NCBI GenBank assembly: GCA_902500785.1
Contig: CABVRW010000012.1
Coordinates: 1-64,000 of the forward strand
Length of the DNA stretch: 64,000 nt
Source of the DNA: an uncultured Nitrospira sp.
GTDB lineage: Bacteria; Nitrospirota; Nitrospiria; Nitrospirales; Nitrospiraceae
Reading direction: 5' to 3'
The notes beneath the pieces were generated by a model that did no database searches, had not been told where the DNA came from, and saw only the letters and a list, made by a program, of their open reading frames with translations. Shown piece by piece: positions 27,969 to 35,470 of this stretch. The first letter of the stretch is position 1. Every line of letters starts with the position of its first letter. The position numbers and the translations under genes are program-made.

Positions 27969-29495
27969 TTATTCACGAGAGCGACTGTCATTGGATGGGA
28001 GGCTTCCGGCATCCCGCAGGCACTCGTCCGACCAGGCCCGAATGTCGTGGGTCTCAAGATAGGCCCGCATGCGACGCATGCGGTGTCGGCGTTCCTCCAC
28101 AGGCATTTCAATGGCCTGGCGAATGGCGTCGGCAACCCCCTCGAGGTCGTAGGGATTGATGACCAAGGCATCGGTCAGTTCCTCCGCCGCGCCGGCCAGG
28201 TGGCTCACCAGCAGCACGCCCTGTTCGTCGACCTGGCTGGCGACATACTCCTTGGCGACTAGATTCATGCCGTCGTACACGGAACTCACCAGGGCGAGAT
28301 CCGCCATTCGGTAGTAGGCGGCCAAGGTGTTCATGCCGATGCGTCCTTCACGGAATTCGATCGGGCGCCAGCGCGATGCCTGAGGGCTTCCGAGGTCGGA
28401 GATGCTGCCGTAACGCATATTGATATCGTTGACGGTTTCACGGATGAGTTCACGGTAGCTGCGATAGGCCTCGACATCGCCTCTGGTCGGCACAGCGATC
28501 TGAATGAAGGTGAAGCGGCCTCGATAGTGAGGGTACTGCTCGAAGAAGGCATCCACCGCCCACAACCGCTTGAGGAGCCCCTTGGTATAGTCCAGGCGAT
28601 CGACGCCCAGCCCGATGCGGATCTCGGGTTGAAAGACATGCAGATTGCGCAAGACATCCATCGCGCGCACGACTTGCGATGAGTGGGCCCGTTCGGACCA
28701 AGCCTGAAAACTGACACTGATCGGCCTGGCCACGAGCCGCGTCGTATGGCCTTTGTAGTCGATCTGGTGACCATCGCTCCGGACGTCGGCGCCCAGGAAT
28801 TCCTTTGCGCATTCGACAAAACAATGGAGAAAATTTCTCGTCTGGAACATCGCCAGGTCGCTGGCCAGCAGCGATTCGAGCAGTTCCCGACGTTCGGGCA
28901 ATATGCGAAATGCGTCGGGACCGGGCCAAGGCGTATGCCAGAAGACCGCGACCGGCTGGCTTGGCAGCGAGGCCTTGATCAGCCCGGGGAGCAGGGCCAG
29001 GTGGAAGTCGTGAATCCAGACAAAGCCGGACTTGTCGCCTAACTCATCAAGGACGACCGCCGCGAACTTCGCGTTCATGGCTTGGTAGGCGTGCCAAAAC
29101 GACTTCCGATAGGCCACACGGTCCAACGTGAGATGGCATAAGGGCCAGAGCACCTGGTTGGCATAGCCCTGATAGCCGCCTTTGATCTCAGACGCGTCCA
29201 GCCAGACGCGGCGTAGCCGATAGGTCGGGGCGTCGGGAGGCACTTCCACGACCATGTCTTGGTCCACCACGTCGCGGTCCGATTTGCCGCTGCCCCAAGC
29301 AATCCATGTGCCGCCGAGCCGCCGCATGACCGGATCGAGTGCCGACGTCAGGCCGCCGGACGTTCGTTCCCAGATCAGGTGATTTTTGATCAGCCGATGT
29401 TCGTACGGCTCTCGATTGGAGACCATGATGAGGCGTGACAGGGAGAGATCGCTCTCCGGCTGCAGTTCTTCGAGGGGAGCGTGAGACGGACTCAT
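27969..29495 (-). CDS. otsA: Alpha,alpha-trehalose-phosphate synthase (GT20 family)
   Basis: Joins glucose from a nucleotide-sugar to glucose-6-phosphate to make trehalose-6-phosphate, an osmotic and desiccation protectant. The 508-residue product has the GT20 landmarks: MVSNREPYEHR, TSGGLTSALDPVMRRLGGTW, WIHDFHLALLPGL, FWHTPWPGPDAFRILP, GVDRLDYTKGLLKRLWAVD and DGMNLVAKEYVASQ. No OtsB phosphatase is adjacent. A glucosylglycerol-phosphate synthase, a close GT20 relative, cannot be excluded by eye. The repeat lipoprotein gene follows at 36 bp. Confidence 0.88.
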   Translation of the reverse strand: MSPSHAPLEELQPESDLSLSRLIMVSNREPYEHRLIKNHLIWERTSGGLTSALDPVMRRLGGTWIAWGSGKSDRDVVDQDMVVEVPPDAPTYRLRRVWLDASEIKGGYQGYANQVLWPLCHLTLDRVAYRKSFWHAYQAMNAKFAAVVLDELGDKSGFVWIHDFHLALLPGLIKASLPSQPVAVFWHTPWPGPDAFRILPERRELLESLLASDLAMFQTRNFLHCFVECAKEFLGADVRSDGHQIDYKGHTTRLVARPISVSFQAWSERAHSSQVVRAMDVLRNLHVFQPEIRIGLGVDRLDYTKGLLKRLWAVDAFFEQYPHYRGRFTFIQIAVPTRGDVEAYRSYRELIRETVNDINMRYGSISDLGSPQASRWRPIEFREGRIGMNTLAAYYRMADLALVSSVYDGMNLVAKEYVASQVDEQGVLLVSHLAGAAEELTDALVINPYDLEGVADAIRQAIEMPVEERRHRMRRMRAYLETHDIRAWSDECLRDAGSLPSNDSRSRE

Positions 29496-29736
29496 ACGCC
29501 TTCGAGGTTCCTGTGACGAGAGGATGACGTCATATCCATCGATTGAAAATAGGAGTCTTTCGCCGTGCTGTCAAGAGCTGTGTTCCAGCGCGAGGAGCTT
29601 CGGATCCGAAGCATATGGCGTATGGTTGATGGCAGGAAATCAAATGGCAAAAAGCCACTGGTCTGCCTATTAGGACGCTCGCTCCTGGCCGGAAGTGATC
29701 GGCCAATAGGTCCTCTCTTCTCTCGGCGATAAGCCA

Positions 29737-30921
29737 TCAGCGCTGATCGGCGGCTCCGATCTGCGGGCGTGGTTTTCTGAGGCTGCCGGCCACCATGCGA
29801 AATTCGAAGAGGCGGCATTCGATCGCCCCGTTGAAGAGTGGGACACGACGGGAAGGGGCCAGGCGCAACTGTCCGGGCAGTTTCAAGTCGGCCGTAAAGA
29901 TGTGCACCGTCCAGCCACAGAAGTGTTTTTTTAGATGGTCGCCAAACGGTGGATAGAAGGTGCGCAGGGTCTCCCCCTCTCCCATGCGGTGGCCGTAGGG
30001 AGGGTTCGTGACGAGGAGGCCGGCCTCGGCCGGGGCGGGAAGCTGCAGGACATCCCCCTGCTGAAGCGTGACGGCCTCGCTGCTCCCGGCGACGGTGAGA
30101 TTGGCTTTGATCGACGCAATCGCATGCGCGCTGTGATCGGCCGCGTGGATCAGGCCCGGCTCAACAGGGAGTTCCGCGGCCTGCAGCTCCGCACGCAGAT
30201 CGTTCAGTAGCCGAGGATCGCAGACGAGCAGTTTTTCGAACGCGAAATGCCGGCCCATACCGGGAGCGACTCGGCGTGCCATCAACGCGGCCTCGATGAC
30301 AAACGTTCCGCTGCCGCACATGGGATCGTAGAGCAGGGTGCCCGGCGTCCACTTCGCGAGGCGCAGGATGCCGGCCGCCAGATTTTCTCTGATCGGCGCA
30401 TCTCCGGCCGACTTTCGCCAGCCCCGTTTGAACAGCGGCTCGCCGGACGTATCCAGATAGAAGGTGCAGGTGGTCGTATCCAAGTACACCGCGATCAGCA
30501 TGTCCGGCGCGTGGGTGTCCACCGTCGGGCGCTTGCCCCGTGCAAATTGGAATCGATCGCAGACGGCATCCTTCACCCGCAGGGTGACAAAATCCAAACT
30601 CTTCAGCGGACAGTGGTGCGCGCTCACCTTCACCTTGATTGTCTGTTGCGGAGTGAACCAATCCTGCCAGCGGATCGCCTTGGCCGCGTCATACACATCG
30701 TGCTCGTCGCGATAGGAGCCCTCGGCGATACGTAGGAGGATACGGCTGGCGATACGGCTTTGCAGATTCACTCGATAACAGAGGGCGAAGGGACCGCGAA
30801 AGGCGACTCCACCGGCCGTGGCCTCCACGTCGGAAGCGCCCAGGTGGGTGAGTTCGTCGACGAGGACGGCTTCGAGTCCGCGAGGGCAGGGTGCAAAGAA
30901 GGCGTGGTTTGTGCTATCCAT
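29737..30921 (-). CDS. THUMP-domain class I SAM-dependent RNA methyltransferase
   Basis: Predicted rRNA/tRNA guanine methyltransferase (RlmL/Trm14/YpsC-like). The N-terminal part (FFAPCPRGLEAVLVDELTHL, GVAFRG, AKAIRWQDW) is a ferredoxin-like plus THUMP RNA-binding region, followed by the typical SLDFVTLRVKDAVCDRF and DTSGEPLFKRGWR. The methyltransferase fold shows LAKWTPGTLLYDPMCGSGTF (SAM-binding) and VTNPPYGHRMGEG, the NPPY motif for N2-guanine methylation, near residue 305. The 394-residue length fits single-domain YpsC-like members. The ATG lies only 34 bp from the divergent NUDIX start. Confidence 0.9.
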   Translation of the reverse strand: MDSTNHAFFAPCPRGLEAVLVDELTHLGASDVEATAGGVAFRGPFALCYRVNLQSRIASRILLRIAEGSYRDEHDVYDAAKAIRWQDWFTPQQTIKVKVSAHHCPLKSLDFVTLRVKDAVCDRFQFARGKRPTVDTHAPDMLIAVYLDTTTCTFYLDTSGEPLFKRGWRKSAGDAPIRENLAAGILRLAKWTPGTLLYDPMCGSGTFVIEAALMARRVAPGMGRHFAFEKLLVCDPRLLNDLRAELQAAELPVEPGLIHAADHSAHAIASIKANLTVAGSSEAVTLQQGDVLQLPAPAEAGLLVTNPPYGHRMGEGETLRTFYPPFGDHLKKHFCGWTVHIFTADLKLPGQLRLAPSRRVPLFNGAIECRLFEFRMVAGSLRKPRPQIGAADQR

Positions 30922-30955
30922 TTCTGTCTTTCTGTCGTCGTGATTGGGAGCCGCA

Positions 30956-31498
30956 ATGAAGTTCTGCAGCGAGTGTGGGGCCGGGCTGTCGACAAGAATT
31001 CCTCCCGGCGATAACCTGCCGCGGTTTGTGTGCGATACCTGTCAGGCCATCCATTACATCAATCCGAAAATCGTCGCCGGCTGCATTCCTGAGTGGGAAG
31101 GCAAGATTTTGCTGTGCCGCCGGGCGATCGAACCGCGCACCGGCCATTGGACCTTTCCCGCGGGCTTCATGGAGATCGGAGAGAGCACCGAACAGGCGGC
31201 GATCCGTGAAACCTTTGAAGAGGCGCATGCCGATGTGGAGATCACGTCGCTGTATGCCGTGCTGAGTCTGCCCCGTATCAGCCAAGTCCATATGGTCTTT
31301 CGCGGCTCCATGCGGACCCCGGAGTTCAAGCCCGGCACGGAAAGCCTGGACGTGCAATTGTTCGCGCTGGACGACATTCCGTGGGAGGATTTGGCCTTTC
31401 CCGTGATCCATGAGGCGCTCGAACGTTATGTCGCTGATGTGGCCCGTGGCACCTTCTCCATGCATTTCGGCAGCGTCTTTCCACGGATGAAATCGTAG
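30956..31498 (+). CDS. NUDIX hydrolase with N-terminal zinc ribbon
   Basis: A 180-residue protein with a zinc ribbon (FCSECGAGL...FVCDTCQAIHY) followed by a NUDIX domain. The NUDIX box runs GFMEIGESTEQAAIRETFEE, matching Gx5Ex7REUXEEXGU except that the last G is replaced (EEAHADV). The zinc ribbon plus NUDIX layout is that of NudC-like (NAD pyrophosphatase/decapping) and ADP-ribose pyrophosphatase relatives, though the NudC SQPWPFP motif was not seen. The ATG at 30956 follows GGGAG, upstream TTG 30944 is less likely. Confidence 0.88.
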   Translation: MKFCSECGAGLSTRIPPGDNLPRFVCDTCQAIHYINPKIVAGCIPEWEGKILLCRRAIEPRTGHWTFPAGFMEIGESTEQAAIRETFEEAHADVEITSLYAVLSLPRISQVHMVFRGSMRTPEFKPGTESLDVQLFALDDIPWEDLAFPVIHEALERYVADVARGTFSMHFGSVFPRMKS

Positions 31499-31513
31499 GC
31501 TGTTCCAGTCCTG

Positions 31514-31578
31514 CAGGATGCTCAACAAGGTCGTCCGGCGATGCGAGAACAAAGCCGGCGGCTTGGGTCAGCATCCTG
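31514..31578. repeat. Inverted repeat with CAGGATGCT ends
   Basis: CAGGATGCTCA (31514-31524) and TCAGCATCCTG (31568-31578) are inverted copies with one mismatch, 43 nt apart, in the 80-bp gap between the convergent NUDIX and IscA-like genes. It could be a weak bidirectional terminator or a small dispersed element. No second copy was seen in this window. Confidence 0.4.
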
Positions 31579-31579
31579 G

Positions 31580-31888
31580 CTAGTTGCTGCTGGGCATGAT
31601 CAGCCCCAAGTCGTTCGACGGGGGATGCGCGAAGGTGAATCCCTTGTCGGCCTGGTACTCCACGGTCATTCCGCTGGTGCGGTGCACACTCGCGCGATCC
31701 AGGGCGATCGTCAAACCTTCGATGTGCTGCACTTCGTCTTCTTCCAAGGCCGCAGGTTCCAGGGTAATGGATAAGGACAGGCGTTGCGCATCGATGTCAC
31801 GCAGCGTAATCCGCACGACCGGATCGTCCGGATGTTCTTCAATCAGCTGACGCAATCGTTCGATGGCGGTCCACGTGAGATTCAGCAT
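31580..31888 (-). CDS. Cysteine-free A-type (HesB/IscA-fold) protein
   Basis: A 102-residue protein that follows the A-type iron-sulfur carrier pattern: LTWTAIERLRQLIEEHPDDP, VRITLRD, ALEEDEVQHIEGLTIALDRAS, SGMTVEYQADKGFTFAHP. Canonical IscA/ErpA proteins bind [Fe-S] through one Cys in GGCSG and two in a CGCG tail. All three are missing; there is no Cys in the protein, so it cannot act as a classical carrier. It lies 2 bp after the RelE-type toxin gene on the same strand and is probably in its operon. Family call is by pattern only. Confidence 0.7.
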   Translation of the reverse strand: MLNLTWTAIERLRQLIEEHPDDPVVRITLRDIDAQRLSLSITLEPAALEEDEVQHIEGLTIALDRASVHRTSGMTVEYQADKGFTFAHPPSNDLGLIMPSSN

Positions 31889-31890
31889 GG

Positions 31891-32166
31891 TCAGGCCGGT
31901 CTGGCTCCTTGCGTCGGCGCCAGGCGCTGGATGTGGTGAATGTCCACGAGTTGTTCGGTTCGGTCGATCGAATAAAAAATCCGCCAGTCACCCACGGCGT
32001 ATTTGTGGATGCCGGGCAGGTCGGTGGCGACCGGTTCGTGTCGCAGATTGTCCACATTGGAAGCCAGCCATTTTGTCTTGTCGAATAGGCGTTGCGCCAT
32101 GGCGGGGTCCGCGGTGCGCAGGTCGGTGATCACATCGGGCCGGAAAGCTAAACGGAACCAGGGCAT
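31891..32166 (-). CDS. RelE/ParE-family toxin
   Basis: A 91-residue basic protein of the RelE/ParE fold (FRLAFRPDVITDLRTADPAM, AVGDWRIFYSIDRTEQLVDI, HHIQRLAPT). The signature GDWRIFYSID strand and the preceding LPGIHKY segment are typical of ribosome-dependent mRNA interferases, and the C-terminal HHIQ could supply catalytic His. The ATG at 32166 follows the antitoxin stop at 1 bp; the open frame extends further upstream only as a continuation inside the antitoxin gene. The order antitoxin-toxin, close packing and lengths fit a type II module. Confidence 0.85.
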   Translation of the reverse strand: MPWFRLAFRPDVITDLRTADPAMAQRLFDKTKWLASNVDNLRHEPVATDLPGIHKYAVGDWRIFYSIDRTEQLVDIHHIQRLAPTQGARPA

Positions 32167-32167
32167 G

Positions 32168-32383
32168 TCACCACCGCAGGCCGAGCTTGTCGGCCACGTC
32201 GTCACCCGTGAGACGTTCCGTCGAAGCCAGTGATTGCTTGAGGCGATCGCGAACCGATTGGCCGAGTGGCGCGCCCAGATCCGGGTCGCCGAGCAATGTG
32301 CGCAGCCGATCGTCAACCATCCCTTGGACCAAGTCCTTGAGTTCGGCCAACGTCAGCTTGGATAGGGTTGTTGGCTCCGTCAT
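32168..32383 (-). CDS. Antitoxin of the RelE-type pair
   Basis: A 71-residue acidic protein (MTEPTTLSKLTLAELKDLVQ, DDRLRTLLGDPDLG, ERLTGDDVADKLGLRW). The ATG at 32383 was preferred over the 32587 frame start, which would add a Pro/Arg-rich tail unrelated to the sequence. Charged helices and the overall length are as in type II antitoxins; I do not recognise a named DNA-binding fold. It directly precedes the toxin gene, with its stop 1 bp from the toxin ATG. Assignment as antitoxin is mainly from context. Confidence 0.7.
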   Translation of the reverse strand: MTEPTTLSKLTLAELKDLVQGMVDDRLRTLLGDPDLGAPLGQSVRDRLKQSLASTERLTGDDVADKLGLRW

Positions 32384-32423
32384 CGTGTCACCACTATCAT
32401 GAGGGGAGCATACGGGGCTGGTC

Positions 32424-33041
32424 TCAGGAATTGCAAGACGGAGCTGAGGATGAAGGCGCAGAATGTTGATTGTTGCCGGCTGCTTCACAGGAACAATCCA
32501 GACAACCATGGACGGAACAGGTACCGCAGGCCTGTTCGATTCGGCGGCGAAGCGCCGCCCTGGCTCGATGCACGCGAACTGCCGCATTTTCGGCGGTGAT
32601 GCCTGACTGCTGAGCGAGATCTTTCAGTTTACCTTCCTCCAGATCCACGATCCGCAGGGCCTCGCGATATTCGGGCTTGAGGGTCTCCAGCAGGCTAGAC
32701 ACGCATCGGCAGATCTCCTGACGCAGCTCCGCTTCGGGCTCATGAACATCCGGAAATTCCCTTCTCCAGGTTTCCATCGCTCGTGCGGCGGTGGTCCGCT
32801 GACGGTAGTGATCGATCACGGCATTGCGCAGAACCCGGTAGAACCAGGCCACGACCTTTTCATCCCGGACGTCGCCGCCGCGCTCCAATCCACGTGCAAA
32901 GGCCGCTTGCAGGATATCTTCGGCGACCGCTCGAGATTCCACGCGCCGTTCCAAGAATGCCAAGAACTCATGGTGTCCGTTCACCAGCTGCGCAAGGGCT
33001 TCGGGGGAGAGTGCTGTCGATGGGTTCGATTCGGAGTTCAT
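32424..33041 (-). CDS. ECF-type sigma factor with cysteine-rich C-terminus
   Basis: A 205-residue sigma-70-family factor. Region 2 reads FLERRVESRAVAEDILQAAF and AWFYRVLRNAVIDHYRQR; region 4 reads LETLKPEYREALRIVDLEEG and GITAENAAVRVHRARAALRR. It ends with a cysteine-rich tail, CGTCSVHGCLDCSC, which is five Cys and one His within 14 residues, and then a Ser/Pro-rich stretch. No anti-sigma factor is adjacent, so the tail may sense metal or thiol state directly. The divergent metallothionein-like gene, 106 bp away, is an obvious regulon candidate. Function of the tail is inference. Confidence 0.88.
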   Translation of the reverse strand: MNSESNPSTALSPEALAQLVNGHHEFLAFLERRVESRAVAEDILQAAFARGLERGGDVRDEKVVAWFYRVLRNAVIDHYRQRTTAARAMETWRREFPDVHEPEAELRQEICRCVSSLLETLKPEYREALRIVDLEEGKLKDLAQQSGITAENAAVRVHRARAALRRRIEQACGTCSVHGCLDCSCEAAGNNQHSAPSSSAPSCNS

Positions 33042-33071
33042 AGAGGCAGCTTACCACGATGTTTTTCGGAC

Positions 33072-33098
33072 TGTAAGGTTTCCGAGTGTCCTGCGTCA
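33072..33098 (+). promoter_or_regulatory. Candidate ECF-type promoter before the metallothionein-like gene
   Basis: TGTAAGG at 33072-33078 and CGTCA at 33094-33098, 15 nt apart, have the look of an ECF sigma -35/-10 pair about 50 bp before the ATG at 33148. The site is in the gap shared with the divergent sigma-factor gene. There is only one copy to look at, so this is a weak guess. Confidence 0.25.
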
Positions 33099-33147
33099 GC
33101 CTCTGTGACGACGCAATTACGCGTTGGCATCTCAAAGGAGACCCATC

Positions 33148-33309
33148 ATGGCCGAAGTGAACACGTCCACCACGCAGCAGGCTGCGAAGGCGAGCTGCTG
33201 CGGAACCTGCGATTGCGCATCCTGTTCCTGCGGGTGCCAGGCACAGGCCTGTCGCTGCGAGCAAACCAACTGCCAGTGTGGGTGCCGCACACGAAGTTCC
33301 GGTCGGTAG
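33148..33309 (+). CDS. Metallothionein-like cysteine-rich peptide
   Basis: A 53-residue peptide with 12 cysteines in the last 40 residues: ASCCGTCDCASCSCGC, then ACRCEQTNCQCGC. The dense CxC and CC pairs match metallothionein-type metal chelators (Zn, Cu, Cd), with no other domain; the N-terminus (MAEVNTSTTQQAAKA) is soluble and not a signal peptide, so it should be cytoplasmic. AAGGAG at 33135-33140 supports the ATG at 33148 over an in-frame ATG at 33124. A strong hairpin follows the stop, so the gene is probably monocistronic. It faces the ECF sigma gene with the cysteine-rich tail. Confidence 0.85.
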   Translation: MAEVNTSTTQQAAKASCCGTCDCASCSCGCQAQACRCEQTNCQCGCRTRSSGR

Positions 33310-33319
33310 GCTGGTTATG

Positions 33320-33348
33320 CCCCGCCCGCCGGACGGTGGTGGGCGGGG
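33320..33348 (+). terminator. Hairpin terminator candidate after metallothionein-like gene
   Basis: CCCCGCCC (33320-33327) and GGGCGGGG (33341-33348) form a perfect 8-bp GC stem, extended by GCC...GGT pairing, with a short loop. It starts 11 bp after the stop. It is not followed by a long T run. Confidence 0.6.
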
Positions 33349-33476
33349 TCTCAGATCTCAACAGGCAGGGCCATGTGTGCCGGCATTGAGCGGACTTCGT
33401 CGCTCGCGTATCATGTGTGCTCTCGCGAGGTTCGGTGCATGAAGTTGGGACAGCGACGAAACACTGAATTGATCCC

Positions 33477-34115
33477 ATGCAGCGCTTGGAATTAACAGTT
33501 CCTCCAGTGGCTCTCATGCTGCTCGCGGGTGGATTCATGTGGATCATCACCTGGGCAACGCCGGCCCTTGAGTTCACCTTTCCCGCTGGACTCATCTGCG
33601 CAGCGGGCGCGGTGCTTATCGGCATCACCATGGCAGGGATGGGTGTGTTTTCATTCAGCCGTGCCAAGACCACCGTCAATCCCATGAAGCCGGATTCCTC
33701 ATCCGCGCTGGTCGTGAGCGGCGTCTATCGACTGACACGCAATCCGATGTATCTGGGCATCTTGCTGTTGCTGATCGGCTGGGGCATATTCCTCTCGAAC
33801 GCGCTGGCTTTCCCAGCCCGGACTATTCATGAATACCTGCTCCGGCGTCCGATCCTCTCGCCCGGCGAGGCTGTTCTCGTTCAGCCTTCTCGACGGACTG
33901 CGAGTACGCCTGCGTCGGCCTCACGTGCGAGCAGTCTCGGCGGGCTTCCGTCTCGAACGCCTCGCGACGGCAGTCATGAATAATCCGGGCTAGTACTTCC
34001 CGGCTTCGTCATGTATATGAATCGTTTCCAAATCGAGCCAGAGGAAAGGGCGCTCACCCGTCTGTTCGGCGAGGCATTCGTGATCTATCGTAGCCAGGTC
34101 CGGAGATGGATATAA
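33477..34115 (+). pseudogene. Isoprenylcysteine carboxyl-methyltransferase-type protein, interrupted by a MITE
   Basis: The first part encodes a membrane methyltransferase of the phospholipid/isoprenylcysteine methyltransferase family: three hydrophobic segments, FSFSRAKTTVNPMKPDSSSA and GVYRLTRNPMYLGILLLLIG, the SAM-binding signature. The end of the family, RFQIEPEERALTRLFGEAFV and YRSQVRRWI, is found in the same reading frame at 34018-34112, beyond a 177-bp insertion (33815-33991). A TAA within the element (33981-33983) cuts the product to 168 residues and removes the conserved C-terminus. It is therefore a recently disrupted gene, and whether the truncated form works is unknown. Confidence 0.8.
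33815..33991. mobile_element. 177-bp MITE-like element with 18-bp terminal inverted repeats
   Basis: Terminal inverted repeats AGCCCGGACTATTCATGA (33815-33832) and TCATGAATAATCCGGGCT (33974-33991) differ at one base. There is no transposase. Removal rejoins the methyltransferase reading frame. From memory the ends resemble those of IS1380-family elements, so it would be a non-autonomous derivative; this needs an ISfinder search. I could not define a clean target-site duplication. Confidence 0.75.
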
Positions 34116-34210
34116 CCCGCTACAGGATGATCTCATATTGATCCGATTGGGTTGACGATCGGCTGCGTTCTTCAACGCTTCTTAATGAAACCGGCGGTGC
34201 CTATCTTTTC

Positions 34211-35470
34211 ATGCGCTTCATTCATGCTTCCGACCTTCACATCGATAGTCCCTTGCGCGGCCTGGATCGGTACGACGGTGCGCCGGTTGAGCGGTTGCGC
34301 ACCGCCACTCGCAGCGCGCTCGAGCGCTTAGTAGACAAGGCGCTTGCCGAGCGCGTGGACTTCGTGCTGTTCGCGGGCGACATCTATGATCAGGATTGGC
34401 AAGACTTTCACACCGGCCTGTTCTTTCGCGGGCAGATGGTGCGGTTGGAGCGCGCGGGCATCCGTTGTTTCATCGTGCAGGGAAACCACGATGCGCAGGG
34501 GGTGATCTCGCGGCAGTTGACCCTGCCGTCCAATGTCACGGTGTTTTCCAGCCGCACGGCCCAGACGATCCGGCTCGATGACCTGTCCGTGGCCATTCAT
34601 GGACGTAGCTTCCCGGAGCGCGAGGTGAACGAAGACCTGGTTCCGTCCTACCCGCCGCCGGTGCCGGGCTTCTTTAATATCGGTCTGCTGCATACGAGTC
34701 TGACGGGGCGAGCCGGCCACGATACCTATGCGCCGACCGATCTGCCGACGCTGGTCGCCAAGGGATATGACTACTGGGCGCTGGGACATGTCCACGCGCG
34801 TGAGGTAGTGAACGCACAGCCGCGCATCGTCTTTTCCGGCAACCTGCAGGGCCGCCATGCGAAAGAAACGGGGGCGAAGGGGTGCGAGCTCGTGACGGTG
34901 GAAGCGGGACGGCTCGAGGCAGAATTCGTCGCGCTGGATGTGGTGCGCTGGAGTCAGTTGGCGGTGCCGCTCGATGGTGTGGATCGCTTGGAATCGCTCC
35001 ACGAGGCCTTTGCCCACGCGATTGAGCCGCTGCTCGCCGGGACGACGGATCGTCTGCATGCGGTGCGTGTGACGTTGACTGGATCGACCTTGTTGCATCG
35101 GCTCGAGGCGGCGCAACCAGGTACGCTTGCCGCGGCGATGTATGCGGCGGCTCAAGACATCGGCGTGGCGGAGATCTGGATCGAACAGGTCCGACTCGAA
35201 CTCTCCATGCCGCTGGATCGTGCCCAGGCTGTCCAACGTCAAGATGCGGTCGGTGAGTTGCTCCGTCTGGTCGATGCGATTGTCAACGACGATACGGAAC
35301 TGATGCGCCGAGCGCAGGGTGAACTGGGCGACCTGCTGGGCGCGATGCCCGCGGAAGTTACGGCCGGTGATGTGCCGCGTCTCGACGACCTCACTGAACT
35401 ACGAAGTCTGATGATGGATGCGGAAGCCACGGTGCTGGCGCGCCTGTCCGCCGCTGGAGAAGAGGCATGA
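34211..35470 (+). CDS. YhaO/SbcD-like DNA repair exonuclease (metallophosphatase)
   Basis: A 419-residue calcineurin-like phosphoesterase, nuclease half of an Mre11-Rad50-like complex with the next gene. Motifs: HASDLHIDSPLRGL (metal-binding DxH), LFAGDIYDQDW (GDIYD), GNHDAQGV (GNHD), NIGLLHTSLTGR and YDYWALGHVHAREV (GHVH), all metal ligands intact. The C-terminal part (QVRLELSMPLDRAQAV...) is the DNA/ATPase-contact domain. The stop overlaps the start of the YhaN-like gene by 4 bp (ATGA), so translation is coupled. It follows the methyltransferase pseudogene by about 95 bp. Confidence 0.93.
   Translation: MRFIHASDLHIDSPLRGLDRYDGAPVERLRTATRSALERLVDKALAERVDFVLFAGDIYDQDWQDFHTGLFFRGQMVRLERAGIRCFIVQGNHDAQGVISRQLTLPSNVTVFSSRTAQTIRLDDLSVAIHGRSFPEREVNEDLVPSYPPPVPGFFNIGLLHTSLTGRAGHDTYAPTDLPTLVAKGYDYWALGHVHAREVVNAQPRIVFSGNLQGRHAKETGAKGCELVTVEAGRLEAEFVALDVVRWSQLAVPLDGVDRLESLHEAFAHAIEPLLAGTTDRLHAVRVTLTGSTLLHRLEAAQPGTLAAAMYAAAQDIGVAEIWIEQVRLELSMPLDRAQAVQRQDAVGELLRLVDAIVNDDTELMRRAQGELGDLLGAMPAEVTAGDVPRLDDLTELRSLMMDAEATVLARLSAAGEEA

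Noticed and set aside
33072-33098. Confident ECF regulon assignment for the metallothionein-like gene
   Set aside because: Only one candidate site is visible and promoter spacing is not distinctive; kept as a low-confidence feature only.
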